Positions 5,246-10,924 of a DNA stretch of 10,924 bases are shown here, in pieces. The position numbers and the translations under genes are program-made. Within the stretch, counting starts at the first letter, position 1, and each line of letters opens with the position of its first letter. A model generated the notes under the pieces. The model ran no database searches. It saw only the letters and a program-made list of their open reading frames with translations, and was not told the origin of the DNA. The stretch lies in assembly GCA_902485915.1 (NCBI GenBank), contig CABTMH010000074.1, positions 1-10,924 on the forward strand, written 5' to 3'. This DNA comes from an uncultured Oribacterium sp. (GTDB lineage: Bacteria; Bacillota; Clostridia; Lachnospirales; Lachnospiraceae).

Positions 5246-6994
5246 ATGAAAAAATGGTTCATCTATAATAAGAAGGCGGATTTCAAGACGGTCGCGGCAG
5301 CACACCACATCGATCAGGTGACGGCGCGTATCCTCCGGAACCGTGAGATCAACTCGGATGCGCAGATCGAGCAGTACCTGCATGGCTCCCTCGAGGAGCT
5401 TCACTCGCCGCTCCTCCTGCCGGACGCGATCCGCTGCATGAATCATCTGAACCGCGCGATCCAGGAGGGCCGCCATATCCGTATCGTCGGCGATTACGAC
5501 GTCGATGGCGTGTGCGCGACCTACATCCTCTATACCGGCCTCCAGCGCCTCGGCGCGCAGGTCGACTACGTGCTGCCGGACCGCATCCGGGACGGCTACG
5601 GCATCAACGTGCACATCATCGACCAGGCGAAGGAGGACGGCGTCAGTGTGATCCTCACCTGCGACAACGGCATCAGTGCCATCGAGGAGATGAAGCATGC
5701 GCGTGACCTCGGGCTCACCGTGCTGATCACGGACCACCATGACATCCGTCAGCGCGACGATGAGGACTACGGCTGCGAGTCGCGGGATATCCTGCCGCCG
5801 GCGAGTGCGGTCGTGGACGCGAAGCGCGAGGACAGCCGCTACCCGTATACTGAGATCTGCGGCGCGGTCGTCGCCTGGAAGATCATCACCCTGCTCTGCC
5901 AGAACCGCGGGCTTCCGGAGGACACCTGGCTCGATTTCCTCGAGTTCGCCGCCATCGCGACCATCTGTGACGTCGTCGAACTCCAGGATGAGAACCGTAT
6001 CATCGTAAAGTTCGGCCTCCAGCAGATCCGGCAGACGACGAATCCAGGCCTCCGCGCGCTGCTCGACGTGCAGGGTCTCCTCGAGAAGGAGCACATCACG
6101 AGTGTTCACATCGGCTATATCATCGGCCCGTGTATCAATGCAGGCGGCCGGCTCCGCAGTGCCGAGATCGCACTGTCGCTCTTTACCACCACGGATCCGT
6201 CGGAGGCGCTCACGAAGGCCGTGAAGCTGAAGGAGCTGAACGATGTCCGGAAGGATATGACGATCGAGGCGACGAAGGAAGCCTATGCGCAGGTGAAGCA
6301 GCAGTATATGTCCGATCCGGTACTCGTCATCTACCTTCCGAAGCTGCATGAGAGCCTCGCCGGCATCGTCGCCGGTCGCCTCCGCGAGAAGTATTACCGT
6401 CCGTCCTTCGTCATCACGGACGCAGAGGATGCTGAAGATGGCACGCTCATGGCGAAGGGCTCCGGGCGAAGCATCGACGCCTATCCGATGTCAGAGCGTC
6501 TCGCCGAGGTGGCGGAGCTCCTCACGAAGTTCGGCGGCCATCCCCTCGCGGCCGGGTTCAGCCTCCCGCGCGACTGCATTGACCGCTTCCGTACAGCCCT
6601 CAATGAGCGCTGCGGTCTCAAGCTCGACCAGCTCGTGGACAGGCTCTGGATCGATGTGCCGATGCCGGTGAGCTACGTCACGGAGGAGCTGATCCATGAA
6701 TTTGATCGCCTCGAACCGTATGGAAAGGGCAACGAAAAGCCGTGCTTCGCCGAAAAGAACCTCCGCATCCTCGAGGCCCGCGTGCTCGGGAAGGGGCGGA
6801 ATGTCGTGCGCCTGCAGCTCCTCTCGCAGCAGGGGACCTCGATCTCCGGCATCCTCTTCACGGATGGCGATGCCTTCATGCGGCATAAAGGCACGAAATC
6901 CCTGATAGATGTGGTTTACTATCCGGAAGTGAATGAATATAATGGATTTAAAAGTCTGCAGATCGTCATCGAGGATTATCAGCTGAGGGCGTGA
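5246..6994 (+). CDS. recJ: Single-stranded-DNA-specific 5'-3' exonuclease RecJ
   Basis: DHH-family, metal-dependent 5'-to-3' single-strand exonuclease used in recombinational and mismatch repair. The 582 residues are close to the E. coli length of 577. Motifs in order: DYDVDG at 83-88 (motif I), TCDNGI at 138-143, the DHH triad D163-H164-H165, ICDVVEL around D242, CINAGGRLRSAEIAL from 296, and the DHHA1 signature FGGHPLAAGF from 429. The C-terminal 110 or so residues, with EPYGKGNEKPCF at 490-501, form the OB-fold region seen in RecJ. ATG 5246 has AGAGGG 7 bases upstream (5233-5238). It is preceded by an unusually long and structured leader. glyA follows after 30 bases with no terminator between, so the two are probably co-transcribed. 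All catalytic motifs look intact. Confidence 0.96.
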   Translation: MKKWFIYNKKADFKTVAAAHHIDQVTARILRNREINSDAQIEQYLHGSLEELHSPLLLPDAIRCMNHLNRAIQEGRHIRIVGDYDVDGVCATYILYTGLQRLGAQVDYVLPDRIRDGYGINVHIIDQAKEDGVSVILTCDNGISAIEEMKHARDLGLTVLITDHHDIRQRDDEDYGCESRDILPPASAVVDAKREDSRYPYTEICGAVVAWKIITLLCQNRGLPEDTWLDFLEFAAIATICDVVELQDENRIIVKFGLQQIRQTTNPGLRALLDVQGLLEKEHITSVHIGYIIGPCINAGGRLRSAEIALSLFTTTDPSEALTKAVKLKELNDVRKDMTIEATKEAYAQVKQQYMSDPVLVIYLPKLHESLAGIVAGRLREKYYRPSFVITDAEDAEDGTLMAKGSGRSIDAYPMSERLAEVAELLTKFGGHPLAAGFSLPRDCIDRFRTALNERCGLKLDQLVDRLWIDVPMPVSYVTEELIHEFDRLEPYGKGNEKPCFAEKNLRILEARVLGKGRNVVRLQLLSQQGTSISGILFTDGDAFMRHKGTKSLIDVVYYPEVNEYNGFKSLQIVIEDYQLRA

Positions 6995-7024
6995 GCAGAC
7001 CAGGACAGAAAGAGGAGGCAGATT

Positions 7025-8278
7025 ATGATCAAGGAAGTAATGAACTACATCGCACAGGCAGATCCGGAAATCGGCGCGGCGATTCTTCGCGAGTATGACC
7101 GCCAGATGCATAACATCGAGCTCATCGCATCGGAGAATATCGTATCCGGTCCGGCGATGATGGCCATGGGCACCGTGCTGACGAACAAGTACGCCGAGGG
7201 TTACCCTGGCAAGCGCTACTACGGTGGCTGTGTCAATGTCGACGAAATCGAGACCATCGCGATCGAGCGTGCGAAGAAGCTGTTCGGCTGTGAGTATGCG
7301 AACGTGCAGCCGCACTCCGGCGCACAGGCAAACATGGCCGTCACCATGGCGATCTGCGAGCCGGGCGATACGATCATGGGTATGTCCCTCGATGCCGGCG
7401 GACACCTCACCCACGGTTCACCAGCGAACTTCTCAGGCCGTTTCTATAACATCGTTCCGTACGGGATCAACGCCGACGGCTACATCGATTATGACGAGGT
7501 CGAGGCCCTCGCGATGAAGCATCATCCGAAGATGATCATCGCCGGTGCATCCGCATATCCGCGTATCATCGACTTCAAGCGCTTCCGTGAGATCGCCGAC
7601 CGGTGCGGGGCCGTGCTCTGGGTAGATATGGCCCACATCGCCGGACTCGTCGCAGCCGGCCTTCACCCATCACCGATCCCATACGCGGACGTGACGACCA
7701 CGACGACCCACAAGACCCTTCGTGGACCACGTGGCGGCCTCATCCTGTCCAGTGCAGAGACCGCAGAACGCTTCAAGTTTAACAAGAACGTCTTCCCAGG
7801 CAGTCAGGGCGGCCCGCTCGAGCACGTCATCGCCGGTAAGGCCATCTGCTTCGGCGAAGCGCTGAAGCCGGAATTTAAGGCATATCAGGAGCAGATCGTG
7901 AAGAACTGTAAGGCACTCGCGGATGCCATGATGGCGAAGGGATTCCAGCTCGTTTCCGGCGGTACCGACAACCACCTGATGCTCGTAGACCTCACGAACA
8001 TCCCGGATCTCACCGGTAAGACCCTGCAGAACAACTGTGATGAAGTGCACATCACCCTGAACCGGAACGCCATCCCGAACGACCCGCGCTCCCCGTTCGT
8101 CACCTCCGGTGTCCGCATCGGTACGGCGGCTGTCACCACCCGTGGCTTCACCGAAGCTGACATGGCACCGATCGCCGACTGCATCTGGAACGTCGCAACC
8201 AACTTCGAAGCGACGAAGGACGACGTCACCGCAAAGGTACTCGAACTCACGAAGGCGCATCCGATTTACGAAGGATAA
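7025..8278 (+). CDS. glyA: Serine hydroxymethyltransferase
   Basis: PLP enzyme interconverting serine and tetrahydrofolate with glycine and 5,10-methylene-tetrahydrofolate, the main entry of one-carbon units for purines, thymidylate and methionine. The 417 residues match the bacterial length exactly. Signature stretches are IELIASEN (31-38), YAEGYPGKRYYGGC (56-69), HLTHGS (127-132), DMAHIAGLVAAG (201-212) and TTTTTHKTLRGPRGG, with the PLP-binding lysine at K230 (K229 in E. coli). ATG 7025 has a perfect AGGAGG at 7013-7018, six bases upstream. It lies 30 bases after recJ, likely as second gene of one unit, although a promoter inside the 3' end of recJ cannot be excluded. A very strong hairpin follows the stop. 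Confidence 0.98.
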   Translation: MIKEVMNYIAQADPEIGAAILREYDRQMHNIELIASENIVSGPAMMAMGTVLTNKYAEGYPGKRYYGGCVNVDEIETIAIERAKKLFGCEYANVQPHSGAQANMAVTMAICEPGDTIMGMSLDAGGHLTHGSPANFSGRFYNIVPYGINADGYIDYDEVEALAMKHHPKMIIAGASAYPRIIDFKRFREIADRCGAVLWVDMAHIAGLVAAGLHPSPIPYADVTTTTTHKTLRGPRGGLILSSAETAERFKFNKNVFPGSQGGPLEHVIAGKAICFGEALKPEFKAYQEQIVKNCKALADAMMAKGFQLVSGGTDNHLMLVDLTNIPDLTGKTLQNNCDEVHITLNRNAIPNDPRSPFVTSGVRIGTAAVTTRGFTEADMAPIADCIWNVATNFEATKDDVTAKVLELTKAHPIYEG

Positions 8279-8286
8279 ATAAACTG

Positions 8287-8330
8287 AAAACGGCCCCTGG
8301 AATCATTTGATGATTCCAGGGGCCGTTTTT
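8287..8330. terminator. Bidirectional intrinsic terminator between glyA and the convergent activase-related gene
   Basis: A perfect 19-bp stem (8287-8305 with 8311-8329) has a 5-base loop, TTTGA. The GC-rich core CGGCCCCTGG is bounded by AAAA on the left and TTTTT on the right. It therefore has a U tract in either direction and lies in the 72-base gap between two converging genes, so it should stop both transcripts. Confidence 0.92.
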
Positions 8331-8350
8331 ATTTGTGCGACGAAGTGCGC

Positions 8351-10924
8351 TTACTTCGCCTTTAAATTGTTCTGTGCGACCGTCAGCATCAGCTTGATAC
8401 GATTCAGCTGGTTCACCTCCGACGCACCCGGATCGTAATCCACCGCGATGATGTTCGCGTCCGGATGATGCCGCTTCAGCTCCTTGATGACGCCCTTACC
8501 GACGATGTGGTTCGGGAGACAGCCGAACGGCTGCGTACAGATGATGTTCTCGACACCCTCGCCGATCAGCTCGAGCATCTCGCCTGTCAGGAACCAGCCC
8601 TCACCGGTCTGATTACCGAGCGACACATATTCCCGCGCCATCTTCGCGAGCTCGTGGATATCGCCAGGCGGAGTGAAGCGTGCGGACTGGGCGAGGGCCT
8701 TCCGTGCGGTCTTCCGGAAGAACTCGAGCAGCGTGATCGCCGCATTGCAGAGCGTCTTTCCCTTCCAGCCGGCACCCAGATTCTCATACTTGAAATTCTG
8801 GTTGTAGAAGCAGTAGAGCAGGAAGTCCATGAGATCCGGCATGACGGCCTCCGCGCCCTCGTGCTCGAGCAGCTCCACGACATGGTTGTTCGCGAGCGGC
8901 GAGAACTTGACGAGGATCTCGCCGACGATGCCGACCTTCGGCTTCCGGAGGCCTTCCTGCAGCGGCAGCACATCGAAATCATGGATGATGCCGCGCACAT
9001 TCCGTGAGAACTCGCTCATCGAGGAGGACTTCTTCTGGAGCGATGTGATGCAGGTCTTCACCCACTTCTGGTGCAGCGCCTCTGCAGAACCCGGTGTCTG
9101 TTCATACGGCCGCGTCGCATAGAGACAGCGCATGAAGATGTCACCGTAGACGACCGCCTGCATGGCCTTCGTCAGCAGCGGGAGTGTGATCTTGAAGCCC
9201 GGTGTGGTCTCCATGCCATTTGCATTGAGCGAAATGACTGGAATCTGCGCCATGCCGGCATGCTCGAGGGCACGACGGATGAAGCCGATGTAGTTGGACG
9301 CACGGCAGCCACCGCCCGTCTGGGACATGATGACCGCGGTATGATCGAGGTCGTACTTTCCGGAGTTCAGCGCATCCATGATCTGACCGACCACGATGAT
9401 GGATGGGTAGCAGGCATCGTTGTTCACGTACTTGAGACCCGTATCGATCGCCGTCCGGTTTGCGTTATTCAGGACTTCGACCTTATAACCGCAGGCGCGG
9501 ATGGCCGGCTCGATCAGCTCGAAGTGGATCGGGGACATCTGCGGACAGAGGATGGTGTAGCCCTCGTCCTTCATGTCCTTCGTGAAGAGCTTACGATCAT
9601 AGCTGGCCGGACGCTGTGTCCGCTCGTAGTGCTTCTCCTCCCGGACACGGATCGCCGCGATCAGCGAACGCACACGGATACGTGCCGCACCGAGGTTGTT
9701 GACCTCATCGATCTTCAGCACGGTATAGATCTTATCGGAGCCGTTCAGGATATCCCGTACCTGATCCACGGTGACGGCATCGAGACCACAGCCGAAAGAG
9801 TTCAGCTGGATGAGATCGAGATTCTCGCGGGTCTTCACGAAGGAAGCCGCGCGATAGAGTCTCGTATGGTACATCCACTGGTCGGTGACGATGAGCGGGC
9901 GCTCCACCTCGCCGAGATGGGAGATGGAATCCTCGGTCAGCACCGCGAAGTTGTAGCTCGTGATCAGCTCCGGGATACCATGGTTGATTTCCGGATCCAC
10001 GTGGTATGGACGACCTGCGAGCACGATGCCGCGATGGCCGGTCTCCTCCATCCAGCGGAGGGTTTCCTCGCCCTTCTTCTCCATATCCTGATGCGCACGC
10101 TCGAGCTCTGCCCAGGCCTCATGCGCCGCCGAGCGGATTTCTTCTTCGGTAAAATTCCACTTCTTAAACTGCTCGCCGATCTTCTCGAGGGTGAGCTCGC
10201 CGACCGGACGGATCGAATCCTCGATGCGGTCCGGGTGGACGAAGACCTTTACGAGCTGGTCCGTGCAGATCTTCTCGTTCGTCAGTGCGAGGAACGGCTT
10301 CATGAAGAGGACGGAGCTCGTCTGCAGGTCCTCGACGTTGTTAATGATGTTCTCCGCGTAGGAGGTGACCATCGGGCAGTTGTAGTGATTACCTGCATCC
10401 GGCGTCTCGTTCCGCTCGTATGGGATGCACGGGTACCAGATGAACGTCTGCCCGTGCTTGATCAGCCACTCGATATGACCATGCGCGATCTTCGCCGGGT
10501 AGCACTCGGACTCGGACGGGATCGTCTCGATACCGAGCTCGTAGATCTGACGTGTGCTGGCCGGGGACAGCACGGTCCGGAACTTCAGCTCACGGAAGAA
10601 GGTCGCCCAGAACGGATAGTTCTCGTACATGTTGAGCACGCGCGGGATACCCACCTCGCCACGCTCGGCGAGATCGATCGGGAGCGGCTCGTAATCAAAC
10701 ATGCGCTTCATCTTATAGGCGAAGAGGTTCGGAATATCCGACTTCGACTTCGCCTTTCCGAGACCACGCTCACAGCGGTTACCGGAGATGAAATTCCGGC
10801 CGGCACCGAACTGGTTGATGGTCAGGACGCAGTGGTTGTTGCAGCCCTGGCAGCGCGCCATGCGGGTGGTGTACTGGAGATTTATGATGTCATCGATCGG
10901 GAGCATGCTGGTCTGTACACGGCC
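8351..10924 (-). CDS. Acyl-CoA dehydratase activase-related protein (BcrA/HgdC plus DUF2229 family), C-terminal part, N terminus beyond window
   Basis: C-terminal region of the long proteins annotated as 2-hydroxyglutaryl-CoA dehydratase activator-related. From the methionine at 10906 there are 851 residues. The frame is still open through 10924 (GRVQTS), and full-length relatives are about 1400 residues with N-terminal ASKHA-type ATPase domains, so 10906 is most likely internal. Residues are numbered from 10906. A cysteine cluster, CQGCNNHC (C19, C22, C26) with C45, suggests an iron-sulfur site. The DUF2229-like region includes SECYPAKIAHGH (from 133), GRPYHVDPEINHG (298-310) and NSFGCGLDAVTVDQ (from 369). 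Then come NNDACYPSIIVVGQ (495-508) and SQTGGGCRASNY (528-539). The HgdB-like end has CTQPFGCLPNHIVGKG (790-805). Cysteines at C373, C499, C534, C790 and C796 lie in conserved positions. No dehydratase subunit genes are in the window, so its partner is unknown. The stop faces the shared terminator. Confidence 0.88.
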   Translation of the reverse strand, partial: GRVQTSMLPIDDIINLQYTTRMARCQGCNNHCVLTINQFGAGRNFISGNRCERGLGKAKSKSDIPNLFAYKMKRMFDYEPLPIDLAERGEVGIPRVLNMYENYPFWATFFRELKFRTVLSPASTRQIYELGIETIPSESECYPAKIAHGHIEWLIKHGQTFIWYPCIPYERNETPDAGNHYNCPMVTSYAENIINNVEDLQTSSVLFMKPFLALTNEKICTDQLVKVFVHPDRIEDSIRPVGELTLEKIGEQFKKWNFTEEEIRSAAHEAWAELERAHQDMEKKGEETLRWMEETGHRGIVLAGRPYHVDPEINHGIPELITSYNFAVLTEDSISHLGEVERPLIVTDQWMYHTRLYRAASFVKTRENLDLIQLNSFGCGLDAVTVDQVRDILNGSDKIYTVLKIDEVNNLGAARIRVRSLIAAIRVREEKHYERTQRPASYDRKLFTKDMKDEGYTILCPQMSPIHFELIEPAIRACGYKVEVLNNANRTAIDTGLKYVNNDACYPSIIVVGQIMDALNSGKYDLDHTAVIMSQTGGGCRASNYIGFIRRALEHAGMAQIPVISLNANGMETTPGFKITLPLLTKAMQAVVYGDIFMRCLYATRPYEQTPGSAEALHQKWVKTCITSLQKKSSSMSEFSRNVRGIIHDFDVLPLQEGLRKPKVGIVGEILVKFSPLANNHVVELLEHEGAEAVMPDLMDFLLYCFYNQNFKYENLGAGWKGKTLCNAAITLLEFFRKTARKALAQSARFTPPGDIHELAKMAREYVSLGNQTGEGWFLTGEMLELIGEGVENIICTQPFGCLPNHIVGKGVIKELKRHHPDANIIAVDYDPGASEVNQLNRIKLMLTVAQNNLKAK

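Noticed and set aside
5213..6349. 378-codon open frame on the minus strand opposite recJ
   Set aside because: Shadow of recJ, whose DHH motifs are intact. The antisense translation is Arg/Asp/Leu-rich with no family features.
6491..7414. 307-codon minus-strand frame spanning the recJ-glyA junction
   Set aside because: It overlaps two secure genes with conserved motifs and has no recognisable domain; a GC-driven shadow.

Overview
The window is GC-rich, densely coded chromosomal DNA, most likely from an anaerobic Firmicute of the Clostridia (Lachnospiraceae-like). This rests on gene content: an adjacent pyruvate formate-lyase and activase pair, a large BcrA/HgdC-type CoA-dehydratase activase-related protein, strong Shine-Dalgarno sites, and two AT-rich extended -10 promoters in an otherwise GC-rich background. 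The lineage is an inference; there is no rRNA or other marker gene in the window. I see no tRNA, rRNA, CRISPR array, insertion sequence, phage gene or plasmid function.

Layout. Positions 1-2338 hold the 3' part of pflB and a complete pflA, both on the plus strand. They are separated by a palindrome-rich spacer with a strong intrinsic terminator, and pflA is followed by its own terminator. Together they encode anaerobic pyruvate cleavage to acetyl-CoA and formate, and the radical-SAM enzyme that switches it on. Positions 2509-4146 encode a HerA-like P-loop ATPase of the DUF853/YjgR family, behind an extended -10 promoter inside nested inverted repeats. Tail to tail with it, on the minus strand (4198-5070), is a CPBP/CAAX-type membrane glutamic protease.

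The protease is divergent from recJ (5246-6994), which is followed 30 bp later by glyA (7025-8278); these two look like one transcription unit. A 19-bp perfect stem flanked by A and T tracts (8287-8330) sits between glyA and the convergent minus-strand gene and could terminate both. That last gene (8351 to the window edge) is the C-terminal part of a long activase-related protein of the 2-hydroxyacyl-CoA dehydratase system. Its reading frame stays open through the edge.

The most unusual non-coding signal lies between the protease gene and recJ. A good extended -10 promoter (5094-5102) would start a recJ transcript near 5109. That is exactly where a roughly 105-nt imperfect inverted repeat begins, and it folds on paper into one long rod (5109-5213). 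It could be a structured 5' leader RNA of recJ-glyA or a small dispersed repeat, and I could not match it to any riboswitch I know. The protein-coding genes themselves are recognisable members of known families; the novelty, if any, is in the intergenic structures and in the uncharacterised DUF853 and activase-related proteins.
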